Positions 34,501 through 52,625 of a stretch of DNA of 64,000 nt are shown in pieces. The notes beneath the pieces are model-generated. The model did not search any database. It was not told the DNA's origin and was given only the letters and a program-made list of their open reading frames with translations. Source of the DNA: Dallia pectoralis (taxonomy: Eukaryota; Chordata; Actinopteri; Esociformes; Umbridae); contig CM055753.1 in assembly GCA_029465975.1 (NCBI GenBank), positions 10,575,557 through 10,639,556 on the forward strand. The letters are read 5' to 3'. Numbering within the stretch: position 1 is the stretch's first letter; every line of letters begins with the position of its first letter. The translations under genes and the position numbers were made by a program.

Positions 34501-37500
34501 GGGGTGGTGGAGGTGATAGAGGTGGGGGTGGTGGAGGTGATAGAGGTGGGGGTGGTGGAGGGGATAGAGGTGGGGGTGGTGGAGGGGATAGAGGTGGGGG
34601 TGGTGGATGTGATAGAGGTGGGGGTGGTGGAGGGGATAGAGGTGGGGGTGGTGGAGGTGGGGGTGGTGGAGGTGATAGAGGTGGGGGTGGTGGAGGGGAT
34701 AGAGGTGGGGGTGGTGGATGTGATAGAGGTGGGGGTGGTGGAGGGGATAGAGGTGGGGGTGGTGGAGGTGGGGGTGGTGGATGTGATGGAGGTGGGGGTG
34801 GTGGAGGGGATAGAGGTGGGGGTGGTGGAGGTGATAGAGGTGGGGGTGGTGGATGTGATAGAGGTGGGGGTGGTGGAGGTGATAGAGGTGGGGGTGGTGG
34901 AGGTGATAGAGGTGGGGGTGGTGGAGGGGATAGAGGTGGGGGTGGTGGAGGTGATAGAGGTGGGGGTGGTGGAGGTGATAGAGGTGGGGGTGGTGGATGT
35001 GATAGAGGTGGGGGTGGTGGATGTGATAGAGGTGGGGGTGGTGGAGGTGATAGAGGTGGGGGTGGTGGATGTGATAGAGGTGGGGGTGGTGGATGTGATA
35101 GAGGTGGGGGTGGTGGATGTGATAGAGGTGGGGGTGGTGGAGGTGATAGAGGTGGGGGTGGTGGAGGGGATAGAGGTGGGGGTGGTGGATGTGATAGAGG
35201 TGGGGGTGGTGGAGGGGATAGAGGTGGGGGTGGTGGAGGTTGAAGCTTCCTCATCTGCTGGCCGTCAGCAGATTTTCTAAGACCTTAGTAGCTATTTTAT
35301 AAGGATTCATTTGCTTTAACAGAGCATATCTTTTTTCTCTCCCCATTTCATCTACTGTTTCCTACTGTCTAACTCTCACTCACACCACCTTTCTCTCACT
35401 CACTCTCACTCACTCACTCACTCTCTCTTTCTCTCTCCCTCTCACTCCCTGACTTTGTCTCCCTTTCTCTTTAGGTTGGAGCAGGATGTGAAGCGTCTGA
35501 AGGCAGACCTGCAGGCCAGCCGCCAGCTGGAGTCAGAGTTACGCTCTCACCTGTCGTCCCTGACCAGCCAGGACAGGAGTTTACGCTCAGAGCTAGGACA
35601 GCTACGACAAGACAACGACATGCTGCAGAATAAGTAAGGACTCTCTGGGACAGGCACCCCGAGACAGACACCCCGAGACAGACACCCCGAGACAGACACT
35701 CCGGGACAGACACCCCGAGACAGACAAAGGTCAGAGATTTGATTTTCAAAATCTGCATTCCCCTGAGCTTTGTCCTGTGTGTGTGTGTGTGTGTGTGTAT
35801 AGGCTTCACAGCACTGTGCAGGCCAAGCAGAAGGACAAACAAACCATCTCTCTGCTGGAGAAGAGGCTGAAGGCGGAGCAGGAGACACGGGCCCTGGCCG
35901 AGAAACAGCTGGCTGAAGAGAGGAAGAGGAAGAAAGTGGAGGAAGCTACAGCCGCCAGGGCGCTAGCAATAGCCGCTGCTACGAGGTTTACACACACACA
36001 CACACACACGCAGGCTCCTGTTTTTTGTCTGAAATGTTCTCTTTGTGAATCCATGTATTTGTTCCACTCTTCATAGGGGCGAGTGCACCGACTCTCTGAG
36101 GGGTCGGATTCGAGAGTTGGAGACAGAATGTAAGAAACTCGGCGTCGACGTGAAACTCAAAGAAGAACAGATCAGAGACTTGGAGGGCAAATGTCTGGTG
36201 AGCTTCAGTTCATATTATCAATACTTCCTTTTATTACGTCAGCGAAACATCCTTCGGTCGTTTTTAAACTTTAGGTTCCAGAAAAGGTGGGTTAGTAAAC
36301 CAGAATCAATATCGACGTATTAATGACTCGTTCGTAGTGGCTGGAGGTGCACTGATGAGCCAACACAACATTATGACCACTCACAGCTGAGGGGAATCAA
36401 ATGAATCATCTCCTAACAGGGGCACATATCAAGGATGGGGTAGGTCAGATGGTTCTCAGAGTCAACGTGTTGGAGGCAGGAGAATAGACCTCAATGATTT
36501 TGACATGGGCCAAATTCTTATGTCCAGACGACTGGGTCTCTGAAATGTCTAGCCTTGTGAGGTGCTCCTAGTCAGCTTGTGTGGTGCTCCCGGTCAGATT
36601 GTGGGGTGCTCCCGGTCAGCTTGTGTGGTCCTCCCGGTCAGATTGTGTGGTCCCCCCGGTCAGCTTGTGGGGTGCTCCCGGTCAGCTTGTGGGGTGCTCC
36701 CGGTCAGCTTGTGTGGTGCTCCCGGTCAGCATGTGGGGTGCTCCCGGTCAGCATGTGGGGTGCTCCCGGTCAGCTTGTGTGGTCCCCCCGGTCAGATTGT
36801 GTGGTGCTCCCGGTCAGCATGTGAGGTGCTCCCGGTCAGCTTGTGTGGTGCTCCCGGTCAGCATGTGGGGTGCTCCCGGTCAGCATGTGGGGTGCTCCCG
36901 GTCAGCTTGTGGGGTGCTCCCGGTCAGCTTGTGAGGTGCTCCCGGTCAGCTTGTGTGGTGCTCCCGGTCAGCAGTGGTGAGTTTCCACCGACCGTGGTTG
37001 CGGGACGGTGTTGGGTCGGCGCTGTTTTGACGGAACCAACAGCATATTCGGCAGTTGGTTGTCATGTTTTGGCTCACTAATGTACAGTTGTCCCCTGTCA
37101 TGCTCACGTTGAGGCACTGGTCTCCTTCTCCTCCCCCGCGCGCCTCCAGGAGCTGCGCAAATATAAGGAGAATGAGAAGGACACGGAGGTCCTGATGTCC
37201 GCGCTGTCGGCCATGCAGGAGAAGACCCAGCACCTGGAGAACAGCCTCTCAGCTGAGACCAGGATCAAACTGGACCTTTTTTCAGCCCTGGGTGACGCCA
37301 AGAGACAACTGGAGATCACACAAGGTATGGTTGGGTCTCTCACTAGTTCTCCTGCAGACTGCCATTATCACGCCGTAACTAACCAGATCATCACGCCGTA
37401 ACTCCCCGTCTCTCCCCTCTCCATTTCTCCTCAATGTCTTCTAAACCCGGGCCCCTGTTGTTCCTCCTCCTCCAGGCCAGGTCCTCCAGAGGGAGCAGGA

Positions 37501-37678
37501 GATCGTGGAGCTCAAGCAGAAGATAGCGGAGGTGATGGCCGTGATGCCGAGCATCTCCTACAGCAACGACAACAGCAGCCTGAGCCCTGTCGCTCCTCAC
37601 TACTCCTCTAAGTTCATGGACAACAGCCCCTCCTCCCTGGATCCCAATGCGTCCGTCTACCAGCCTCTGAAGAAGTGA
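25501..37678 (+). CDS. maco1: Macoilin (MACO1/TMEM57), complete, 11 exons
   Basis: Conserved ER-membrane coiled-coil protein of neurons; in worms it is needed for normal neuronal excitability. Exons: 25501-25580, 26571-26712, 27053-27179, 27999-28122, 28940-29118, 30766-31321, 35475-35633, 35803-35985, 36077-36197, 37150-37324, 37476-37678. Phases close exactly for 682 aa (human 664). The start MKRRNADCSKLRRP is the family start. Hydrophobic segments lie at about residues 30-50, 75-110, 118-140 and 158-175 (exons 2-5), followed by MRLRKQREVQRE..YMQLLQQALPPEQQ. Exon 6 codes a low-complexity polar linker ending in ENCIPNNQLSKPDALVR. Exons 7-11 form the coiled coil, with the family C-terminus PNASVYQPLKK. 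All introns are GT-AG, including an unusual GTTTAC donor in intron 8. Introns 4, 5, 6 and 9 hold minisatellites. Divergent from srfbp1; ldlrap1 lies downstream as in human 1p36. Paralogue (a or b) not assigned. Confidence 0.97.
26815..26905 (+). mobile_element. Possible tRNA-derived SINE fragment in maco1 intron 2
   Basis: Contains ggttcgattcccagcac, a good match to the RNA polymerase III B box (GGTTCGANTCC), followed by AT-rich sequence as in fish SINE tails. No clear A box was found, so this is at best a fragment. Confidence 0.4.
28121..28915 (+). repeat. 37-bp minisatellite copied from the exon 4 splice donor of maco1
   Basis: About 21-22 tandem copies of a 37-bp unit with core ctggtaatatgtcacctggt, then tatctttctggtttgct. 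The first copy starts at the exon 4/intron 4 boundary (cactg|gtaatatg), so nearly every unit repeats the same GTAATATG donor and preceding CTG. The array fills almost all of the 817-base intron 4. Using any downstream copy would add an in-frame TAA straight after the first TGG codon. Confidence 0.95.
29280..30480. repeat. 17-bp minisatellite in maco1 intron 5
   Basis: About 70 copies of gggccggtgtaatatgt or gggccggtgtgatacgt, interspersed with longer units containing atatatgggtgtgatatacg. Copies alternate between aatatg and gatacg forms, suggesting patchy homogenisation. The long minus-strand ORFs here (Thr/Pro/His/Tyr-rich, up to 518 aa) are artefacts. Confidence 0.93.
31338..35240. repeat. 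3.9-kb G-rich 24-bp minisatellite in maco1 intron 6
   Basis: Well over 150 copies of a 24-bp unit composed of gatagaggtgggggtggtgg plus a variable four-base segment, with 15-bp short forms lacking the gataga part. Three unit types (variable part aggt, aggg or atgt) recur in a fixed order, giving higher-order repeat blocks. Because 24 and 15 are both multiples of three, no frame is broken. That produces spurious ORFs of 593 aa (plus) and 1320 aa (minus, poly-Pro). The G-strand is the sense strand of maco1. Confidence 0.97.
36348..37087 (+). mobile_element. Tc1-like transposon relic in maco1 intron 9
   Basis: The left end tgcactgatgagccaacaca..cattatgaccactcac and the right end (reverse complement tgtacattagtgagccaaaa..catgac) form imperfect terminal inverted repeats typical of a fish Tc1-like family. 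Inside the left end, gggccaaattcttatgtcca and gacgactgggtct match the start of the transposase helix-turn-helix region. The rest of the transposase is missing: the interior is a minisatellite followed directly by the 3' terminal region. Confidence 0.78.
36562..36975 (+). repeat. 22-bp minisatellite inside the Tc1-like element
   Basis: About 18 copies of a 22-bp unit with core ggtgctcccggtcagcttgt. In one frame copies read LVGCSRSA or similar, which is the helix-turn-helix segment of Tc1-like transposases. The last copy continues into gcagtggtgag, as in the intact element. The array therefore seems to have grown out of transposase coding sequence. Confidence 0.88.
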
Positions 37679-37966
37679 CACCAGAACCCAGACACGGACC
37701 CGGTGCTGCTCCACACGTTTCATGGTTGGGTTCATATCCTGTCAGTTCAGGAGAAAAGCCACGATTCCAATTCCAAGTGTTTTTTTTCTTTAGCTGGATC
37801 TTTCTTTTGAATTGGTGTCTGATTTCTGACGCGGGTACTTTACACGTATACACTGAGAGAATGTGCAGATTTCCCTGCTAGTGGTGCGTTTTTGAGGATT
37901 AAGAAAGCAGAGTAACGATATTACAATAGTATAAGTTCCCTCTTTCAAGTACATTTCTATGTACTG

Positions 37967-37972
37967 AATAAA
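37967..37972 (+). terminator. Polyadenylation signal candidate for maco1
   Basis: AATAAA about 290 bases past the maco1 stop codon, followed by a T-rich stretch (tttttgtttgttttc) suitable as a downstream element. A later AATAAA near 41541 could serve a longer 3' UTR. Confidence 0.65.
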
Positions 37973-40900
37973 ACATTTTTGTTTGTTTTCCAGGCCATTT
38001 TCAACTCTACTTATAGTTTGTCAGAAACAGTTAAACAGTTGTGTTAAATAGTTTATGTACCAACTGTCCTGCTTTTTTAAAACCGCTCGCGGGTACATTG
38101 TGGACTGGTTGCAAAATGAGAATGACTGCAAAAATGTGTCAAACGGAGCTACACGTCAATCATATCACATTTGACTCTAATATTTGGAAGGGGGGGGGGC
38201 ATTAATTCAATTAACGTAGACTTTCAGCACATTGTAGACATTATTTTATCTGTAGCCTCCACAAGATTGCAAGTTGTAGTTTGAAAAATCTGAACAGGTA
38301 ATTCCGGGACTTCCATCTTGATTTTGATTTGTTCGGTCTTCTATCAATATTTGCGCATGCCGGCATTTTCATGCCATTGCCTGCTGTTTTTATTTAACTG
38401 GCACAAAAATCGCGTTCTCTTATAGAAGTAATTGTCTTATCACACTGACTCTTTATGTTGGTTTTACAGAAAGTCTTGGCATTTAAAAAAAAAAACTAGG
38501 TTATTGAAAAGCATTGGAATTTCGGTATGCTTCCTGAAATTAGTTGAACTGAAATGGATCTGAAACCAACCTTGGTACTAGACACAAGGTTCATCCCCAC
38601 ACACACACACACACACATTTTTGGTTAATTTATGGCAGCGATAGGAACAGTTGTTTAGTTTCTACAAGCCCCTTAAGCGGTGACCCAGGGAATCTCGGCT
38701 CTGTCGCTGTGTTTTGGTCTCAGTTTGGTCGCTTCTCTTTGGAAACTCTTGAAGAGTTTTCCAGTGCATTGTGTGAAACTACATAGAAAAGGCGTGTTTT
38801 GTTGGTGTCCGTTTGTGTTTAGGGATTGTGTCTCCAGCGTACGAGGATATGAATGTATAAGTGCATTTTTCATGTTTTTATCACCATTAACGAAACATGT
38901 GATGGTTTATCTTTCAAGCGATACATTTCAGTGTAGTCTTGGTAACAACGGTGACGTGTATTTCACTATGACGACGACCTAGGAACGATCAGTTTGTAAA
39001 TCACTATTCCGCAACACAGACGACTTAAATTCACTCCTCAATGCAGACTGGCTCGCACCCTCTGCTGATGACATATTCAACCATCCGGTTTTTGTAAACT
39101 CACTCCAAGCCACCACTCTCAGAAAATTCTAGCTGGTTGACTAGGCAGTATAACCAAATGACCATTATGACGAGTGGACAAATTCTCTATTCACTGCAAT
39201 TAATTTCTTTAAAGGGGGTTAAAAAGGGGTTTCCTGTGTTGGTCTTGGTGTGGAACCCTCTCTCCTGACAACGTCACGTCGGTTCCCCTGTAATCTTTGT
39301 CTTAGTGACCATTGATCTGTCTGGGGTAAGGGAACAGTGCAGTGTAAGTGTATATATCCTGGCTTTTCACCGGTCATTGATGTCCAACCAAAAATTGACA
39401 TAAGAGGGAAGCAACTGGAGTAGATTGAGACACCTACCTTCCCCATTGGTCAATATTCCCATCTCATATACACGCCCCTCCCCATTGGTCAATATTCCCA
39501 TCTCATATACACGCCCCTCCCCATTGATCTTTGACCTGATTCTCTGAACACCGGCCTGTCTCTGTCAGAAAAAAGGAATTCAAGGAACCACTCACATGGT
39601 CCCAACACAATATTTGTACCACATTTGACTTGATCCCTTTACATTTTAAGCACTGGCCAATTGGCAGCTAGGGAGCAATTCAGTTTTTTTTCTTCCTGTT
39701 GTCAAAATTGGGATTTGATCCAGAATTCTTGTGGTTTCAGACTGAGCACTCGCTAGTTGTTAGGACTGTCTGTCACTGTGTCTGGGGGAAGGAATCAACA
39801 AATTAGCACATTTAGTAGTAAACTAACCTGGCCAGGCTAACGGCTAGTACTAACCTCTTAGGGCTCAGAGGTTTACCTGTTATGGCTGAGGTTTACCCAC
39901 TGTGGCAGGTGTTCAACACAATGACATAGGTCTGGCCCTCTATGTCCACCAGATCGGACCCAGTGTGGACATCTCTCTGTTTACAAACCAGAACTGTCCA
40001 TTCTATTCGGATTTCGCTAGGCACACTGAAATTAAGTGTAGGTCATTTTCTTCAATTCTTTTTTTAGTGGAGTCTGGTCTAGTTTGTGACGTGACCCGGA
40101 TTGACCATAGTCTTTGTTTACAACCGTGTACATTGTTACGCGCTGAGGAATGTCCTGAGTATTTCAGTTCCAAGTGCCAAGTTTTGCTGTTCCCTTACAC
40201 CTCACACTTAGACTCAACTGTCTGGCTGTTGTCCCGAGTGGTCCTCTGAACACCACACACATTCACGTGACATACGTGTTCGACGTGTAGGTTTGGGTTG
40301 TTTTTTTGACATCCTGTTCGAATCTAGGTCAAGTTCATCGCGGAAAAGCGAGTAAACGGTTAGACGGTTCTCTCATTGTTGCGCTTTATTTATTTCTCGC
40401 AGACAGTTGCATTCATTTTTGTCATCTTTGATATTTAGATAATTTTCGGATTATCTCGATTGGTTTCTAGCCTGGGTGTCCGTCCGTTTCCCCTTGTCTT
40501 GGCAACTTATTAGGGCGTGTTCGTGCGAAAAAAGCACAAACCGACCCCGGACCCAGGCTGACCTGAATTCGACGAAGACGTGGTTTGTTTAAGTGAGTTT
40601 GACCCTATGCCCTTTTCTCTGCGTTAGGGTGAATACCCCCAGACTCAGATCCTGGGTCAGTTTTTCTAATGTCATCCCGGGGCTGTTTTCACACGCTCAT
40701 GTTTCCGACTTGGAATAAGTATTGGTGTGTGTGGATCACAATATGGACTTGTGACGTGTTATTGAAGCTGTTTTACGTGTGTTAGTAGTGAGAAGGTAGA
40801 AGGAAGGACAAGGAACAAGTGTTTGGTTTCTCAGTTTTTTGGTCCTTTCACCATATTTGTTGTTTTCTTTCTCAAAGTGATGATGTCGGCTGTGTCCAAA

Positions 40901-42223
40901 CCCCTATCACTTTGGGACTGTCACCTGGAATTAAAAAGAATCTGACAGGCGACAATGCACGCTTTCTGTATTTTTCTCCTGTTTCAGTCGCTGTGTGTAT
41001 TGTGTCATTACGTCTGATCGCTGTATAGACCGCTAATACACAGGTGCATTTGTAGCCAGCCGAAACTCTGTGACCCCAGTGAGTGGATAACACAATTTAG
41101 ATGCAGATACTTTTATCCAGACAAAGGTGAACTAGTGAGTGCGTAGACATTTTTAATGGTGCCCAGGTGAGAATTGAACCCCAGAACCCTCGAGTTGCAA
41201 ACACCAATTGATTTACGAGAGACCGTGGGAACTTGAAGAAGAAACCTGTAGTTCTATTTGTCCCTGGACATTTGCTTCCACTGGGGCAGATCAGAAGAAA
41301 AAAACCACTATTGTATTATTTATGACCACCAGATGGCGACAATATTCAAGGCAGTAACTGTACAGAGAGTTGTGTCCTATGGTATAATGCACTTAACTGG
41401 ATGGGTATTTCTAATGCTTTCTTCATGTCCTGCTCCGCTCACTCGAAGTTGTAGTAAGTTCTAGTTGTAATATGACCAGGTTGCAGTCACGTCTGAGTGT
41501 CCATATACAAAAACATGTACAAAACGCACTTCACCTAAGAATAAAATGTACCCATCTGGAAGAGGTAAACAACAACAACAACAGTGTAGCGTGATTTCAC
41601 AACTGCCCATGGTGGGTTAAATTACTTTAAAACACACGTTGAGGTGAGTTTAATTCGTCCATTAATTCGTCCATTAGCATAGCTAATATTATTGTATAGT
41701 ACTGTTACTGTATTGATTTCCCCGTAGAGAAATAGTTATTAAATTCGTTGATAAAAACAGTAACTCAAAACAAAACATTGTATGTACACATTTTAATGTC
41801 AAATTTTCTGCATTAAGGCTACCAGGCTAGATAATGTGAAATCACAAAAAAATATGTATACAGGCCTAACCTAACAGTTGTGTCATACTAAGATACTGTG
41901 TGATTGGCCGGTGAAACCACCAACTTGAAATTAGTTTTTGCACGTCGGCATGTCTGCGTTAAACCGGGTCATCTAGAATGGAGACGATTAAAGTGGACCC
42001 GCTTGATTTCTTTATTGGCGAAGGCCACGCAATGCCCTTACCTTTTATCTCTGGTTGTAAATTATTCTCTGCCACCAGGAAGAATGGAATATGAAAAAAT
42101 ACATTGACATTATCCTGCTAGACTCTCTAAAACAATGTTGTATCCACATTAACAGCTCTGGTAGTTATCTGCATGCCAACCGGGCACTCTCTCAAAACAG
42201 AAGAAATCTGTGCCAGTGCGCTG
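37973..42223. other. maco1-ldlrap1 intergenic region or long 3' UTR
   Basis: No further coding exon recognised. Contains a direct duplication of about 45 bp at 39440-39525 (ccccattggtcaatattccc and following bases), a CA tract at about 38598-38619 and a dispersed repeat fragment at about 41095. Human MACO1 has a long 3' UTR, so part of this may be transcribed. Confidence 0.4.
41095..41225. mobile_element. Dispersed fish repeat fragment
   Basis: Resembles a very common teleost repeat: the block gatacttttatccagacaaa..gtgaactagtgagtgc is followed by ggtgagaattgaacccc..gaaccctcgagttgcaaacac. The second half looks like the reverse complement of a Pol III B box. It is diverged, and assignment is from memory. 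Confidence 0.45.
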
Positions 42224-42640
42224 GTGTGTGAGAGCCTGCAGACCACTCATATATTAGGCTACATATAAACACTGGGACCCAGTGGCCCTAAAGACTGTAC
42301 AAGCCATGGGTTACAGACCACTCATATATTACATAAAACACTGGGACCCAGCGGCCCTAGAGACTGCACAAGCCTGGGTTACAGACCACTCATATATTAC
42401 ATAAAACACTGGGACCCAGCGGCCCTAGAGACTGCACAAGCCTGGGTTACAGACCACTCATATATTACATAAAACACTGGGACCCAGCGGCCCTAGAGAC
42501 TGCACAAGCCTGGGTTACAGACCACTCATATATTACATAAAACACTGGGACCCAGCGGCCCTAGAGACTGCACAAGCCTGGGTTACAGACCACTCATATA
42601 TTACATAAAACACTGGGACCCAGCGGCCTACAGCTCACTA
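42224..42640. repeat. 68-bp minisatellite upstream of ldlrap1
   Basis: About six copies of a 68-bp unit containing cagaccactcatatattaca, taaaacactgggacccagcg and gactgcacaagcctgggtta. The internal copies are essentially identical, while the first is more diverged (ccatgggtta, a longer ttaggctacata form). The array ends about 300 bp before the ldlrap1 start codon, so it lies in the likely promoter region. Confidence 0.92.
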
Positions 42641-42939
42641 ACCTGCGGGTATCACTGCAGACACCAGATCATAAAAACTCATTTTTTAATCAGGACCCCT
42701 TCTTTAGGGATTCCCTATGATGACGTGTATTTATGGGAGTGTCCGTTTGGTAGATTGACAGGTTTAGCGCCGCCCCTCGGGTCCAAATAGAAGTCCAAGT
42801 CCAACCAAAAAAAAAACACCCCCAGGAGTCAACAAGGTTTTTGGAGGAGCAGCTGTGTTCTGGATAGTCCCATAGGATCTGGTCTGGAGAGTAAGAGACC
42901 CCGGTACTAAGGTCCTGGTTCTAGGTGATATTATCGGAT

Positions 42940-49766
<6,827 letters not shown>

Positions 49767-50575
49767 TCTAGAAGAGAAGGCTCTCTGCGTCTGATCTAGG
49801 TTTACAGTGAGGCCTGATCTCACGTCGCCCCCTAGGGACACTGTGCTGATACTACGTCACACTGAGTGATTCCGGTGTGACTGATTTGGGTTTGGGCCAT
49901 GAAGGAGCTCACGGCCCAAACCAAGTATGTGCCTCCATCTTTGTGTACTTCCCTCCTAATGAGGTTTGATGACCGAGCGCTAGCAGGGACTGTCAACGAG
50001 GCTAGGGCCTGGTTTAGGACGAGTCCAACTGAACCCCCACGACACAAACCAAAGAACTATGAATATTCCTCCCATAATTCAGTAGTACATGTTATCATCT
50101 ATAACAGCGTTTGTATCTCTTTCCTCGGTTACTACTTTCTTTAATTTGTATGTATCGCTATTATGTATTTTGCGTCAGTTGAAATTGATAGTTATTCAAG
50201 GAGATGATGTCACCAATATTTCTGTTGGGTTTTTGAGCTGAACCCTTTCTTCATGTCGTGTCCGTTAGCACTTGGGGTGTGAGAAGTTGAAATAACATCC
50301 AGACAATCCATTTTTGTGTTCTTTATTGTCGTTGTCCGGGCGTCACGTTTGGCCTGCGGGCGTCTGGATAAGCTGGCATGAATGAACGATTGTGAAACGG
50401 AGCTTCCAGAACAATTTAAAGATGATGTCGGTCTGCTGTCTTATTTCTAGGACTCAGTGAAACGCACTACTGAGTTACCAGGTCCAGTGGTCAGTGTTGA
50501 ACTCGACTTTTGCCAGCGAATCCTCACCTGAAATGGACCAATGCATTGTGTCATTATGTGCAGTGTACCTTTTTG

Positions 50576-50581
50576 AATAAA
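50576..50581 (+). terminator. Polyadenylation signal candidate for ldlrap1
   Basis: AATAAA about 810 bases past the stop codon. A second AATAAA at 51159-51164, followed closely by ctccttttt, is an alternative end. Confidence 0.55.
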
Positions 50582-50599
50582 TAATTTTATAATGCATAT

Positions 50600-52004
50600 A
50601 AAAATAACAGCACGCGTTTGGTCTGCTTGCTTACGTTGGTCTTCGGTAGCACTCCCAGGTAACACCAGAGGGGAGGCATCGTCCGCAGGGATTTCCTTGG
50701 CTCTTCGCTGTGTGTAAGGTTTCTCCAGATGTGCTCCGCTGCTGGTTTTTCTCTCCATGTGGGAAACATCCGGTGGACTGTGGGACTTTGATGCTCTGTG
50801 TCTGATATGAAGTGATCTGTAGTGTAGTTTATGTTTTAAACCAACAGGGGGCAGCACTGTGCCACTACATTCCACTAGCGTCATCTCAGTCCATTCCCTC
50901 TCTTTCCTGGATCACAGAACTGAAAATATGGTGTGATTTAGTGCCCGCTGAAAATCAAGTAATTTAATAAATGCAAATGAAGCAATGAAGAGTCGTCTCG
51001 CCTTCTACCACTGAAACTGACATTTATTCTTTATTTCCCTGCACAGTAAGTTTCTGTACCTCACCTGACTCCCTGTGAAGTTCAGCTTGTAAATTGTGTA
51101 CATTTTTGGAATTTGGAGGGTGTGTTTCTTTTCATCAAGTTTTTGTAACTTCTGAGTTAATAAACATTTCTTAAGTCTCCTTTTTCTAAAAAAAAGGGTT
51201 TTGGTTTAGATGTGTATGTTCGGAGCATTTGGGATTAGGGTTAGGATTATTATTAGGCTTTCTAAGTAAATTAATATTCTCTGCATAGGATTGTTTTTTG
51301 GAATCAAAATTTTAGGTGTGTGTGCGCATGCGCGCAGGGTAACTTTATCAGGTATTACTGGTACTGATTTATGGTTAGGCAAGCAAGGTTAAGTTTAGGC
51401 ATCAATGTTGAGTTAAGATTACTGTTTTGGTTAGCACATTAAAGAGTCCAGTTGAAACGGAGCTGAAATTTATAGAAATGTATAGGTTAGAACAAAACCC
51501 TGCACACCCCATAGCCCACTGAACTAGCACACAAGTGTTCTTCAGAGGAATGACGTAAGCAACTGTTCTCAGCTTAATAAATGAAAGCTACTGAGTAATT
51601 CATGGCTGGAATAAATTAACTTTGTTGTTGTACATACGAAGGCACAGTTCTCAGGAGTGTGAGGAACATAAAATATTAAATTAAATCCATAACTCAGTTT
51701 CCCTTGTGAAGATTAATTTGAGTTGGTCTTTCAGTCGATACATTTGATATTTCATATGCCTGTATCTAATGCATGGCAAATGCACTCGATATATAACAAA
51801 TTGAAATGACATTGATTTCACATCGCTCAAACTCTGCTGTGGACAGGACTCTGGTTGCATGATGAAATTATGTGGGGAATAACAAATTATGTGTGTGCGG
51901 GGGTTATGTTTTAGAGGGGGGAGAATGGACTGAATATTCTGTGTATCTCCACTACATGCAATATCCACATCATAGGGTATATGCCTGTGTGTGTGTGTCA
52001 GAGT
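50600..52004. other. ldlrap1 3' flank, no gene seen
   Basis: AT-rich sequence with a second polyadenylation hexamer at 51159-51164. A minus-strand ORF of 145 aa at 50447-50884 has no recognisable family. Nothing else is supported. Confidence 0.4.
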
Positions 52005-52625
52005 GTATTTCATTAATATTGTTTAGTGTGTCAGAGTGTGTTACATTAATATTGTTTAGTGTGTTACATTAATATTGTTTAGTGTGTCAGAGTGTGTTTC
52101 ATTAATATTGTTTAGTGTGTCAGAGTGTATTTCATTAATATTGTTTAGTGTGTCAGAGTGTGTTACATTAATATTGTTTAGTGTGTTACATTAATATTGT
52201 TTAGTGTGTCAGAGTGTGTTTCATTAATATTGTTGAGTGTGTCAGAGTGTATTTCATTAATATTGTTTAGTGTGTCAGAGTGTGTTACATTAATATTGTT
52301 TAGTGTGTTACATTAATATTGTTTAGTGTGTCAGAGTGTGTTTCATTAATATTGTTGAGTGTGTCAGAGTGTATTTTATTAATATTGTTTAGTGTGTCAC
52401 ATTAATATTGTTTAGTGTGTTACATTAATATTGTTTAGTGTGTCAGAGTGTGTTTCATTAATATTGTTTAGTGTGTCAGAGTGTGTTACATTAATATTGT
52501 TTAGTGTGTCAGAGTGTGTTACATTAATATTGTTTAGTGTGTCAGAGTGTGTTACATTAATATTGTTTAGTGTGTCAGAGTGTGTTACATTAATATTGTT
52601 TAGTGTGTCAGAGTGTGTTACATCG
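52005..52625. repeat. Composite 33-bp/18-bp minisatellite
   Basis: About 20 copies of a unit built from cattaatattgtttagtgtg followed either by tcagagtgtgttt/a (long form) or by ta alone (short form). Long and short forms alternate with a partly regular order in the left half, then become uniform on the right. Confidence 0.93.

Noticed and set aside
31292..35280. Very long ORFs on both strands (1320 aa poly-Pro on minus, several Val/Glu/Gly-rich on plus)
   Set aside because: They come from a 24/15-bp tandem repeat whose unit lengths are multiples of three, inside maco1 intron 6. No homology and no start context; they vanish outside the repeat.
50447..50884. 145-aa minus-strand ORF downstream of ldlrap1
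   Set aside because: No recognisable domain; it overlaps the likely ldlrap1 3' UTR and polyadenylation signal.
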